64,000 nt of DNA, taken from positions 9,024,540 to 9,088,539 of the forward strand of contig NC_064042.1 in assembly GCF_932526225.1 (NCBI RefSeq). The letters are read 5' to 3'. Below are positions 1-11,699 of this stretch, in pieces (the first letter of the stretch is position 1; the number at the start of each line of letters is the position of its first letter). The notes under the pieces were generated by a model. It was not told the DNA's origin. It saw only the letters and a list, made by a program, of their open reading frames with translations, and made no database searches. This DNA is from Nematostella vectensis (lineage: Eukaryota > Cnidaria > Anthozoa > Actiniaria > Edwardsiidae). A program made the translations under genes and the position numbers.

Positions 1-3000
1 AGACTTAGATCAATAAGCGAGCACGTGGGGACATCTGGGTGTACACTGAGAGAGACAAGACTAAGATCAATGAGCGAGCACGTGGGGACATCCGGGTTTA
101 TACCGAGATAGACAAGACTTGGATCAATGAGCGAGCACGTGGGGACATCCGGGTTTACACTGAGAGCGACAAGACTTAGATCAATAAGCGAGCACGTGGG
201 GACATCCGGGTGTACACTGAGAGCGACAAGACTTAGATCAATGAGCGAGCACGTGGGGACATTCAGGTTTACACTGATAGCGACAAGACTTAGATCAATG
301 AGCGAGCACGTGGGGACATCCAGGTTTACACTGATAGCGACAAGACTTAGATCAATAAGCGAGCACGTGGGGACATCCGGGTTTACACTGAGAGCGACAA
401 GACTTAGATCAATAAGCGAGCACGTGGGGACATCCAGGTTTACACTGATAGCGACAAGACTTAGATCAATAAGCGAGCACGTGGGGACATCCAGGTTTAC
501 ACTGATAGCGACAAGACTTAGATCAATAAGCGAGCACGTGGGGACATCCGGGTGTATACTGAGAGCGACAAGACTTAGATCAATAAGCGAGCACGTGGGG
601 ACATCCGGGTGTATACTGAGAGCGACAAGACTTAGATCAATAAGCGAGCACGTGGGGACATTCAGGTTTATACTGAGAGCGACAAGACTTAGATCAATGA
701 GCGAGCACGTGGGGACATCCGGGTTTATGCTGATAGCGACAAGACTGAGATCAATGAGCGAGCACGAGGGGACATCCAGGTTTACACTGAGAGCGACAAG
801 ACTTAGATCAATAAGCGAGCACGTGGGGACATTCAGTTTTTAATGAGAGTGACAAGACTTAGATCAATGAGCAAGCACGTGGGGACATCCAGGTTTATAA
901 AGATAACGACAAGACTTAGATCAATGAGCGAGCACGTGGGGACATCCGGGTTTATACTGATAGCGACAAGACTTGGATCAATAAGCGAGCACGTGGGGAC
1001 ATCCAGGTTTATACTGAGAGCGACAAGACTTAGATCAATAAGCGAGCACGTGGGGACATCCGGGTGTACACTGAGAGCGACAAGACTAAGATCAATGAGC
1101 GAGCACGTGGGGACATCCGGGTTTATACTGATAGCGACAAGACTTAGATCAATGAGCGAGCACGTGGGGACATCCAGGTTTACACTGAGAGCGACAAGAC
1201 TTAGATCAATAAGCGAGCACGTGGGGACATTCAGTTTTTACTGAGAGTGACAAGACTTAGATCAATGAGCGAGCACGTGGGGACATCCAGGTTTATAAAG
1301 ATAACGACAAGACTTAGATCAATGAGCGAGCACGTGGGGACATCCGGGTTTATACTGATAGCGACAAGACTTGGATCAATAAGCGAGCACGTGGGGACAT
1401 CCGGGTGTACACTGAGAGCGACAAGACTAAGATCAATGAGCGAGCACGTGGGGACATCCGGGTTTATACTGAGATAGACAAGACTTGGATCAATGAGCGA
1501 GCACGTGGGGGCATCCAGGTTTACACTGAGAGCGACAAGACTTAGATCAATAAGCGAGCACGTGGGGACATCCGGGTGTACACTGAGAGCGACAAGACTA
1601 AGATCAATGAGCGAGCACGTGGGGACATCCGGGTGTACACTGAGAGCGACAAGACTTAGATCAATTAGAGAGCACGTGGGGACATTCAGGTTTACACTGA
1701 TAGCGACAAGACTTAGATCAATAAGCGAGCACGTGGGGACATTCAGGTTTACACTGAGAGCGACAAGACTTACATCAATGAGCGAGCACGTGGGGACATC
1801 CGGGTTTATACTGATAGCGACAAGACTGAGATCAATGAGCGAGCACGTGGGGACATCCAGGTTTACACTGAGAGCGACAAGACTTAGATCAATAAGCGAG
1901 CACGTGGGGACATTCAGTTTTTACTGTGAGTGACAAGACTTAGATCAATGAGCGAGCACGTGGTGACATCCGGGTTTATACTGATAGCGACAAGACTTGG
2001 ATCAATAAGCGAGCACGTGGGGACATCCAGGTTTATACTGAGAGCGACAAGACTTAGATCAATAAGCGAGCACGTGGGGACATCCGGGTGTACACTGAGA
2101 GCGACAAGACTAAGATCAATGAGCGAGCACGTGGGGACATCCGGGTTTATACTGATAGCGACAAGACTTAGATCAATGAGCGAGCACGTGGGGACATCCA
2201 GGTTTACACTGAGAGCGACGAGACTTAGATCAATAAGCGAGCACGTGGGGACATCCAGGTTTTTACTGATAGCGACAAGACTTGGATCAATGAGCGAGCA
2301 CGTGGGGACATCCAGGTTTACACTGAGAGCGACAAGACTTAGATCAATGAGCGAGCACGTGGGGACATCCGGGTTTATACTGATAGCGACAAGACTAAGA
2401 TCAATAAGCGAGCACGTGGGGAGATCCAGGTTTATACTGAGAGCGACAAGACTTAGATCAATAAGCGAGCACGTGGGTACATCCGGGTGTACACTGAGAG
2501 CGACAAGACTAAGATCAATGAGCGAGCACGTGGGGACATCCGGGTTTATACTGAGATAGACAAGACTTGGATCAATGAGCGAGCACGTGGGGACATCCAG
2601 GTTTACACTGAGAGCGACAAGACTTAGATCAATAAGCGAGCACGTGGGGACATTCAGGTTTACACTGATAGCGACAAGACTTAGATCAATAAGCGAGCAC
2701 GCTGGGACATCCGGGTTTACACTGAGAGCGACAAGACTTAGATCAATAAGCGAGCACGTGGGGACATCCGGGTGTATACTGAGAGCGACAAGACTTAGAT
2801 CAATGAGCGAGCACGTGGGGACATTCAGGTTTACACTGAGAGCGGCAAGACTTAGATCAATGAGCGAGCACGTGGGGACATCCAGGTTTATACTGAGAGC
2901 GACAAGACTTAGATCAATAAGCGAGCACGTGGGGACATCCAGGTTTATAATGAGTTCGAAAAGACTTAGATCAATAAGCGAGCACGCGGAGACATTCAGG

Positions 3001-3040
3001 TTTATAATGAGAGCTACAAGACTTAGATCAATCTGGATCA
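1..3040. repeat. 57-bp minisatellite, about 53 copies, with higher-order blocks
   Basis: A 57-bp unit (core AGCGAGCACGTGGGGACATC) is repeated without a break from the window edge to about 3040. Because 57 is a multiple of 3, both strands stay open for long stretches, for example a 375-codon minus frame at 1914-3041 made of a 19-residue repeat. These frames are by-products, not genes. A 56-bp variant unit (ATTCAGTTTTTA at 831, 1229 and 1912) is spaced 398 and 683 bp, that is 7 and 12 units minus one base, so groups of units were duplicated as blocks. Another variant (GAGATAGACAAGACTTGG) recurs near 103, 1471 and 2551. The array lies in the ABCC intron downstream (minus sense) of the exon ending at 3348. 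Confidence 0.95.
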
Positions 3041-3347
3041 ATCTAAGTTATTTGATCTTTCAGGTAAATACAATTACTTGAAAATACATAGTAAAAAGCT
3101 AAATGCGGCACATGAAGGGATATTTCATAAATAGTTTTGAACGGGAATTTTGGTTATTCCGCATGTTTTCACTTAATGAAGGTACAACTGTGTTTTCTTA
3201 TCCCCTTAAAACAACCAGATTTTTTTGCCATGTTCGAGAAAATTCAGAATGAAATCCGTTTAACATCTTGTTATCTAAATGTTCATTACCCCAATGTTAG
3301 GGTGACCTCTTGAGAGAAAGTTTAGGTTCAACCCTCATGGTACTCAC
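3041..3347. other. Intronic, no feature recognised
   Basis: Unique AT-rich intron sequence of the ABCC gene between the exon ending at 3348 and the 57-bp array. No coding exon, RNA gene or element is visible. Confidence 0.6.
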
Positions 3348-6300
3348 TTGTCGAGTACAGCAGGCTCATCTCTCTGCCAGGAGAAAGAGCCATGCTGAAC
3401 GTGAACGGCGAGAGAACTCACTACAAGATAACGACAATAACATAACATCATCATAATCAACAATTACGTCACATCAATTATATCATCAACCACGTCACCT
3501 CAATAACAATTATGTCATCAACTACGTTACATCACCCACAATTATATCATCATCTACGTTACATAACCCACAATTATGTCATCAACTACGTTACATAACC
3601 CACAATTATATCATCAACAACGTCACATCATCAACTATTATATCGTTAACTGCGTCACATCACCAACAATTATGTCTTCAACAATGCTAACTCGTCAAAA
3701 ATTATGTCATCAACGATGTCAACAACAAACGAACACATGGTCCAGGTGTGTGACATACCGTGGGCAGGCATAGCGTGACAAATGCTTCAAGTGCGTGACA
3801 TACCGTAGGCAATCATAGCGTGACAAATGGTTCAAGTGCGTGACATACCATGGTCAGGCATGGCGCGACAAATAGTTCAAGTGCGTGACATAACGTGGGC
3901 AGGCATGGCGTGACAAATGGTTCAAGTGTGCCACATAACGTGGGCAGGCATGGTGTGACAAATAGTTCAAGTGTGTGACACCATGAGCAGGCATGGCGTG
4001 ACAAATGGTTCAAGTGTGTGACACACCGTGGGCAGGCATTGCGTGACAAATGGTTCAAGTGCGTGACATACCATGGTCAGGCATGGCGTGACAAATGCTT
4101 CAAGTGCGTGACATACCGTAGGCAATCATAGCGTGACAAATGGTTCAAGTGCGTGACATACCATAGGCAGGCATGGCGTGACAAATGGTTCAAGTGCGTG
4201 ACATAACGTGGGCAAGCATTGCGTGACAAATGGTTCAAGTGCGTGACATAACGTGGGCAAGCATTGCGTGACAAATGGTTTAAGTGCGTGACATACCATA
4301 GGCAGGCATGGCGTGACAAATGGTTCAAGTGCGTGACATAACGTGGGCAAGCATTGCGTGACAAATGGTTCAAGTGCGTGACATAACGTGTGCAAGCATT
4401 GCGTGAGAAATGGTTTAAGTGTGTGACATAAAGTAGGCAGGCATTGCGTGACAAATGGTTCAACTGTGTGACATACCATGTGCAGGCATTGCGTGTATCA
4501 CGTTTTCAGGATCTACTTCCTCCATGTTTAGAAACTCTGTTAATCGCGAAAACGAAACTTGAGCCTAAAAAATAATGGAACAAACAGTACAACTTACATG
4601 ACATGCGTAGCCTGTTTTATACATGTCTTATGTACACGTGTATTTCCTGAGATGTTTTCTGTGCACATGTATTATACCTGAATAAGGTTGACGATGTTTC
4701 TTGGAAAGACAGCTAGCGGGAAGCGTAAAATATTAAAGAGCGAGATGGCCACGAATGCTTTAGTTGCTGTTAACTCGTTTCCAGTCAGAACGTAGACAGT
4801 GAACGTCGCCAGAGATACCTGTTCACACAAAAATGGGAGATGCCTGTTTCTGGATATTTTTTTTATATATCAAAGCACCACTTAGATATTGTGGTTTCTT
4901 CAGATATCAAACCGTAAAATAAATTAAGGCAAAGGTTTAAAATATAAAAGAAATCCGATCTCCGTCCAAAGGTTTTCCTTGCCACGAGAGAGCCGTAGCT
5001 GGCCACACAAGACTTGGGGGAGGGGGGGGGGCATACAAAAACATACTGGATATTTTTTTATAATTTTTGAAAATATTGAGGAGGGGGGCATGTGCCCCCA
5101 GTGCCCCACCCCCTTAACGACCCTGCATGACGAAAAATCTACTATATTAGGGTGTACACTTTATGTACCCTAGATTCTGCTGTGAAGTCAAAGTTTGCTG
5201 CTAATATACAATGTGCTCAACTCACCAAGAAAGGAGCACATATGAATGTGAATGACACCGAAGCGTTCAAGTACAGACTGTTTGTGAGATGATGGATCTC
5301 GGATTTACGGATTCCCATGATCCTCTCCATGAATGCCTCTTCCCAGGCGTATAACTTAAGGACCTGAAGAAATCAACAACATTCAAGACTTCACATTTGG
5401 GCCCGAACAAATTAACAACATTCAGGACTTCACTTACGGACCTAAACAAATTAACAACAATTGAGACCACTTACGGACCTGAACAAATTAACAACATTTG
5501 AGACCACTTACGGACCTGAACAAATTAACAACATTTGAGACCACTTACGGACCTGAACAAATTAACAACATTTGAGACCACTTACGGACCTCAAAAAATG
5601 AACAAACTAACAAGACTTCACTGCCCCTTGTCCGTCTCTTTAATTCTAGGCAAGCGAGAGACAGTTGTGGATTGAGGACACCAAAGTTTTTGAAGGGTCT
5701 CTGTAAGCCGACATTAGCAAAATACAAAGTGTAAAAAAACACGGGCTGGTGTTGGAAAACTGTGCTATTTCCGTGGTTGGATTCATGATTAAATTTTCGT
5801 GATTAAATTCTGAAATGAGTACAAAACTTCTTCATACTCACCTTAATTCCACTAAGAACTTCACTGATAAGTTTGACACGATCATCTTTAAACTTGAGTT
5901 GCTTCACCTGAATGCAATATTACAACAGTCAGCAAATCTTACAATAAAAAGAGCACCCAAGCTTAACATTTTTACTCCTTAACGGCCGCAACTGCCCTAT
6001 TTTGTCTTTACAGTTTATTAATGTAAAACCTGTACTACAGGGCCGTGTAACAGGCCTCAAAGTACTGGAGGCACAATACAGAGACATAAAAGCAAAAACC
6101 CATGAAATTACTTTATTTACCTAGAACCTTTAAGGTTCCCCAACTCAAAGAGTTTTTAGTAATATTTTTACAAGCATAAAATCCAAATTAAGAAGGCAAG
6201 GAAGTCCAAAAAAGCCATAGTATATATATATATAAACTCCCATGTTCCTCTGAAAAGTGATTTGTTATGGACCAAGAGGCTTACCTGTAGCCTGCGAGAG

Positions 6301-9300
6301 ATGCGTGTCACCAGGATATTTAGCGGAACCAACAGTAGCAGTACTGCCACGCCCACGAGTATGGAGGCCCCCATCAGCACGTATAGGAAGTATATAGCAG
6401 TGACTATTTGCATGGGGGCAGACCACACCTGGTTTATGGTGTTTATGAGGGTGACGACTCGTTGTGAGTCGATAGCCATTAAGTTCACAATCTCACCCAC
6501 TGTAGACTGCTTTCTTGATGAGCTACTGAGGGACATAGCCTGATGGGAACATGAAAGTTAATAAGTGGCACCCTTGAGGATCAAGTGCTTTCTTTCTAAG
6601 GCTGGGGAAATCACACTGGAAGGCATTAGAGACCTTTGGGTCTAATAGCAGGACACCAAGCTGGCCTAACCCAGACCAATAGTATAACTAGAAAGACTAC
6701 AGGCAAGCTGTAGAAAAACTAGATGGTCTGCGTAGGTGTGTAGACAAGGTATGAATCAACACAAGGTTAAAAAGGTATGTTACACGCCTCTGTTAAACAG
6801 AGTGGTTGCGCTGACGTTTTGAGCGTTAGCCCTTCGTTGGAGCATTGACCTCTGGCTTAAGAATCTAAAGGTAATACTGAGAAACATTGGATCCTATCTA
6901 TAACAAAATGACAAGAGAGAGAAAATTATGTCAAATTATTGGTATATCAAATCTGCCTTCGGGTTCCGTCAGTATTTTCAAGACCTTGGCCACAGTATTT
7001 TACGATATTGACCTCCAAGCTGATAAATAAGCTTGTTTGTTTGGCCTGGGCTTAACCTGCTTAAGGGTAGCTCCTGGGTGTTGCTGCTCTTCGATAGACT
7101 GTACCTTGGTATATACTATCCCCATGAGGGCGGTGCCTGTCTTCATGCCCGTCATGAAGGACTGGTGTATAGAATGCTGGGCGAGTATGTACTGGAGTAT
7201 GGCAGTGATGACCATGCACACGACGTACACATAGCCACGCCACACTTCTTCATTAGGAGTCTCGATGAAATGTATCAACAAACTGCAATGCAAACAAAGG
7301 GACATTAAAAAGCACAAAATAATAAAGCACAGTTGGTTGTCAGCTACTGATGGGTTGATGATGGTGATGGTGGTCATTGCGTTCTTGCTGGTGGTGGTGG
7401 TAGTGATTACATTGGTGGTGGTGGTCATAGTGTTGTTGTTGGTGATGGTGGTCATTGTGTTGTTGTTGGTGGTGGTGGTGGTCATTGTGTTGTTGTTGGT
7501 GGTGGTGGTCATTGTGTTGTTGTTGTTGGTGGTGGTGGTCATTGTGTTGTTGTTGTTGGTGATGGTGGTCATTGTGTTGTTGTTGGTGGTGGTGGTCATT
7601 GTGTTGTTGTTGGTGGTGGTGGTCATTGTGTTGTTGTTGTTGGTGGTGGTGGTCATTGTGTTGTTGTTGGTGGTGGTGGTCATTGTGTTGTTGTTGGTGA
7701 TGGTGGTCATTGTGTTGTTGTTGGTGGTGGTGGTCATTGTGTTGTTGTTGGTGGTGGTGGTCATTGTGTTGTTGTTGTTGGTGGTGGTGGTCATTGTGTT
7801 GTTGTTGGTGATGGTGGTCATTGTGTTGTTGTTGTTGGTGGTGGTCATTGCCTTGTTGTTGTTGGTGGTGGTGGTCATTGTGTTGTTGTTGGTGGTGATT
7901 ATTGTGTTTGGTCAGTGATGATTGTGTTGTTGATGATGATGGTGGTGGTGGTCTTAGTGTTGTTTATGATGATGGTGGTGGTTATATGTGTGGTGGTGAT
8001 GATTGAGTCGTTGTGGTTGTCATTGGTGGTGATTGTTGTTAATGGTGGTGGTGATGATTGTGTTGATGTTGGTGGTGGCTGCAATGATTGTGTTGTTAAT
8101 GATGATGGTGGTGGTGATATGTGTGGTGATGATTGAGTTGTTGTAGTTGTCGTTGGTGGTGATTGTTGTTAATGGTGGTGATGATTGTTTTGGTGGTGGT
8201 GGTGGTGGCTGTAGTGATGTTGATGATGATGATGGTGGTGATGATTGTGTTGTTGTTGGTGGTGGCTGTAGTGATGTTGATAGTGGCGGTGATGATTCTG
8301 TTGTTGGTGGTGGTGGCTGTAGTGATGTTGATGATGATGATAGTGGTGGTGGCTGTAGTGATGTTGATGTTGATGGTATAAGGATGGGGTTGGTGGTGGT
8401 GGTGATGGTGGAGACTGAACTGTTGCTGTTTTGGTAATGATGGTGGTGGTGGTGATTTTGTTGTTTTTGTACAGCTAGTCACAGTTGTCAGGCGCGTACA
8501 CAGGGGGGTGCGCAAACACCCCCTTGGCAGCCAAAAAGTGGTTATTTCTTATTAAGAAATCTTCAAATACTATGCTTTTTCCATATGATACCTATGACCG
8601 CACCCCCCCCCCCCCCTTGGCCAATCCTGGAAACACGCCAGGTTGCTCCAGTAGTTGTCTTTCTAGTTCTTGGAAGAGTTGATGCATTGTAGCATAACCA
8701 CCCCCCCCCCCCCCCAAAAAAAAACTATATAATTCACAAAATAATGTATTAAGTTGTACAAATCACAAATTTTACACTGACAATACTACCTTAATAGCTG
8801 CGGTTGCACAAACAGCAAGGAATCACTTCCCAGCTTGAGAACAACGCTTACAGCAAAATACCCTCCAAATACTCTAGACAAGGCCTTTCTGAGTGAAGGC
8901 TGAGAGAATGCAGCCTTTGTAGTTGTTGAGAAAGACACTTCCTCTGGCTCAAGCTTCAGATGAATAGCTTCTGACTCCACATGAACCTGGGGCTTTTTGG
9001 ATCTGAAACACAAAGAAACATGTATAGCATTCATTTTATTTCATGTAATGGCACAGGTTTGATTTCAAATGCTAAAGGGTAAGTTAGAATTTGTGAAAAG
9101 TAACCCCAATCTTACAGATTCCTCAAAAAGATGCTTTTATGATTTTTCTTTTATTGTTATTAAGCTCAGTTTGAGTAAGGATGCAATCAATGCAAGGCTG
9201 GAACTTTGGAACTTTGTATGATGTTGCTCTTATGCATGTTTTGCAGACATGTTGATCGAAGACATTTAGCATTTATTATGTACTGTAAAGATTTTTTTGT

Positions 9301-11677
9301 GACCGTTAGAAAAATCAAAAGCACATGCTAGTAATGGTGACTTAAAAAAGGTGACATTTTTTGTGTCAGTTAACTTGAGAATTTGTGAGAGTGGAAGTTT
9401 TTTGGTGTTCTTTAGTCGTAGGATTCCTTAAACGCATACAGTTTCACTAAATTTTTATTTATACAGTAGACAATTGTTTAAACCTTTTGAGTTTATCTTG
9501 TTCTTTCTTCCATTCTTGTTGGAGCCTTGGCACTATTCTAGATGATCTGTTAGCTTCTTCAAGCTGCCAAAGATCTGTGTTTTCTAGCGGTCGTTTGAAA
9601 CCAGTAAGAATAAGCCTGAGGAAAAACAACAGTTGAACTATATTCCCAAAATGGACATTGTTTGAGGAAGAGTGGAACAGGGCTAGGAGTGTGTGCCCTT
9701 GACAAAATTTTCATTAAGGGTGGTGCAAAAAAAATCATGCCTTGAGTTGAACTATATTTGATACATGGATGAAACACTGAAACATTAATCAAGATGTTCC
9801 TAGGCCCCTCGTACTTAAAATAATTCCCTGTGTGTTTTATTTTATTTTATTTTTTTTTCGCTTTTATTTTAACCTAACCCCTTTCCATAAAAATGATGTT
9901 GTTTATGTCTACCTTTGCTAGATGCAGGTATCCATCGAAAAAAAAAATTGTCCCCGAGAACCTTTGAGTGTACTACCAAAATCTTACCAAGGCATTTCCC
10001 CCAACTATCTTTATATACTCTTGGTAAATATATTTTTCTATACTATGCGAAATAATAAAGAATTTAGACTAATGGCAATGAAAAGAAAACAACAACGTCA
10101 TACCTATTTAACCACCAAAATAACAATCTTGATAGAATATTTGCTGTCTTCCTGGGGCAATGGTCCTGAAAGAAACAAATGACAGTAAAAAATGCAGAAA
10201 CAAATGAGCTAAGAGCATTAGGGGATTTTGGTATTGCCAGACATTCTTAATTGTTTCAGTGCTGGTACTAGATGATAAAATTATATGTTGCCTTGCTACA
10301 AGGGTTAAACTGTATGAAACACATTTATATATTCTTGCAGTAAATGTTTTTTTAGTGCTATATAAAGGCATTTCTAAAGTGCATTAGGATCATATACATA
10401 ATGAATTTTGCACTATATAAGTTATAAAATTATTATTGAATAATTATTAATTTTACTTCTATGAGTCTTGGGAGGGATAAAATAGATAACTATATTTATT
10501 GGAAATTTGTAATCAATTACATCAGTTTTTATCCAAATAAAGAATATTCAAGAAGATAAATGATACAGCATAAAGGCCCAGCCTTCCATATCTCTCTCCA
10601 AGCCCACAGGGTAGAGAACATATGGAATATTTACCCTATCCATAATGTTCCTGTCTTGTGGAGCATCAGGAAAGAATCTAAGGTCAATGTCTGTCTTGAT
10701 AATATGTGATGGGAGAATACCACTGTCCATGAAATCCTGGTGTCTGAAACAAAAAATTAACCAACTCAGTGATGGATCAAGGTGGGGCTCATCCAGGGTG
10801 TTAAAAATAAGAGCTAACATCCACAAATTTAGCTCCTACCATTTGTATTATATATTGATGCCCACCCTCCCCCTCCCCTCACCTTTGGGATGCCACCCCC
10901 CCCCCCCCCCCCCACACACACACACCTGTTCTCATTCATTTTAGACCTCAATAATATAATAATAATCACATAATAATGCAATACTGTACCGTAAATGACC
11001 TAAAAAACGCCCCCTATCTAAAGAACACCTATCTAATAAACGCCTATCCTAAGCTTACAAGTTTATTATAAACACCCCTCTCTAATAAATGCCCCCCCTC
11101 TATTTAACGCCCCCTACCCCCCCTACCAGCATAAAAACAAACTACATAGTAATTTTGGTAATATAAATCGAATTTAAATTAATATGAGTTTGGCTTCTAC
11201 TGGGTGAGACTTGAGACCTGGGTAAGAAATAAGCACTTGGGTTTGAAATATTTTTTATAGTTTGTAAAGAACGTCCCTCTAACGACTCCTATCTGTTGAA
11301 CGCCCCCCCTCGGACCGTCGAAATTTAATAAACGTGGGTGTTTAGATTATTAATGGTAACCATGAAAACTCCATGAATTATATACAAGTATTATGTCAAG
11401 GTATTACTTACTCTTGTTTGGTCATTTCCCGCTGTAGTGGCACAAAACAAGTACTAGGCACATACCCCTCGTCATTAACACCTCGCACAAACAACCACCA
11501 GCCCAGTGCCTTTCCGCCAACAACATTAAACAATTGGCCTCGAGTAAACAGCAGCTGGAATGCTTTCCCCGGGGCACTGCTTACAGCCTCATCAATAGCT
11601 GGGCCGCTATTTCCGGTAGGATCATAATCACATAGGGCTATTATCAGTAAAGTGCTTTCATCTTCCTCTGTCATCAT
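3348..11677 (-). CDS. SH3-ABCC transporter (MRP-type), 5' part: SH3-like domain, TMD1, start of NBD1
   Basis: Coding exons (minus): 11412-11677, 10635-10743, 10104-10165, 9484-9615, 8790-9002, 7105-7282, 6285-6539, 5842-5907, 5226-5363, 4678-4818, 4477-4564, 3348-3420. All phases match and give 573 residues. Exon 1 (start ATGATG, in-frame TAA six bases upstream) is SH3-like: residues 14-19 ALCDYD, 42-53 LLFTRGQLFNVV, 60-61 WW, 71-75 GYVPS. Exon 3 enters the ABCC core (LSRLLFWWLN), followed by exon 4 LILTGFKRPLENTDLWQL, exon 7 STVGEIVNLMAIDSQR, exon 9 VLKLYAWEEAF and exon 10 SLFNILRFPL, all diagnostic of MRP1-like TMD1. Exon 12 gives the NBD1 A-loop (GSFSWQRDEPAVL, Trp stacks on ATP). Walker A and everything after it lie beyond position 1. 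The family exports organic anions and conjugates across membranes using ATP. TMD0 is absent: only 37 linker residues separate SH3 from the core. Substrate is unknown. Confidence 0.88.
3430..3735. repeat. Degenerate ~32-bp tandem repeat (ATTATGTCATCAACTACGTT type)
   Basis: Imperfect copies of CCCACAATTATGTCATCAAC followed by TACGTTACATAA run through this stretch; three adjacent copies around 3535-3615 are almost identical and the rest are diverged. It lies in the ABCC intron between the exons at 3420 and 4477 and leads directly into the 45-bp array. Confidence 0.7.
3738..4497. repeat. 45-bp minisatellite (~17 copies) seeded on an ABCC splice donor
   Basis: The unit reads GTTCAAGTGCGTGACATACC then GTGGGCAGGCATGGCGTGACAAATG on the plus strand. 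The first copy on the minus strand is the true 3' end of the exon 4477-4564 (coding CACGCAATGCCTGCACATG) plus its donor GTATGT at 4476 and the next bases of intron. Later copies repeat the exon edge and donor with drift: about half keep GGTATGT or GGTGTG, the others read GTTATG. Minus ORFs of 117 and 128 codons arise only because 45 is a multiple of 3; in the exon's own frame each unit has a TGA. Confidence 0.93.
4989..5130. repeat. Short G/C-run element (MITE-like)
   Basis: Intronic ABCC segment with GAGCCGTAGCTGGCCAC at one side and CCCCAGTGCCCCACCCCCTT then AACGACCCTGCAT at the other, with G-runs inside. It resembles the element at 38103-38271 (GTGCCGTAGCAG ... CAGTGCCCCACCCCTGCTAC) and is probably an older copy of that family. 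Confidence 0.5.
5355..5620. repeat. 37-bp tandem repeat (~7 copies) seeded on an ABCC splice acceptor
   Basis: Unit CTTACGGACCTGAACAAATT then AACAACATTTGAGACCA. The first copy overlaps the 5' end of the exon 5226-5363: CTTAAGGAC is its first nine coding bases and CTG is the acceptor CAG on the minus strand. Several copies recreate TTTGTTCAG followed four bases later by GTAAGT on the minus strand, so each unit carries an acceptor-like and a donor-like site. Outer copies are more diverged. Confidence 0.9.
7370..8460. repeat. GTT/GGT-rich simple and minisatellite repeat
   Basis: Arrays of GTTGTTGTTGGTGGTGGTGG TCATTGT in units of about 24-30 bp (7430-7900), followed by diverged GATGATGGTGGTGG sequence to about 8460. 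They fill the ABCC intron between exons 8790-9002 and 7105-7282. The 217-codon Val/Leu frame and the 292-codon Thr/Asn frame (minus) are translations of the repeat; only the last part of the minus one (7105-7282) is real exon. Strand composition is very biased: the minus-strand transcript would be CCA/AAC-rich. Confidence 0.9.
8485..8655. repeat. CAGGCGCGTAC-type short element with poly-C tract
   Basis: Starts GTCAGGCGCGTACACAGGGG and ends with a long C run followed by TTGGCCAATCCTGGAAACACG. Related ends occur at 54216-54396 and 36872-37189, which suggests one family of small nonautonomous elements with G/C-rich termini. Confidence 0.5.
10987..11358. repeat. MITE copy A (TACCGTAAAT termini, AACGCC-rich body)
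   Basis: Left end TACCGTAAATGACC and right end ATTAATGGTA are near inverted repeats. The body contains repeated CTATCTAAAGAAC and AATAAACGCC motifs plus GAGTTTGGCTTCTACTGGGT, shared with the copy at 30614-31020. It is inserted in the first coding intron of the ABCC gene. Confidence 0.75.
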
Positions 11678-11699
11678 CTTGGGTTATCCAAACAGAGCA

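Noticed and set aside
1914-3041. 375-codon minus-strand ORF and several 130-240-codon plus ORFs
   Set aside because: Pure translations of the 57-bp repeat (unit divisible by 3); no unique sequence, and both strands are open at once.
3738-4497. CRISPR-like array
   Set aside because: Repeats are contiguous with no unique spacers, in a eukaryotic intron; the same holds for the arrays at 1-3040 and 48465-51604.
7000-7878. 292-codon Thr/Asn ORF (minus) and 217-codon Val/Leu ORF (plus) at 7265-7918
   Set aside because: Simple-repeat translations; only 7105-7282 on the minus strand is coding, as an ABCC exon with its own splice sites.
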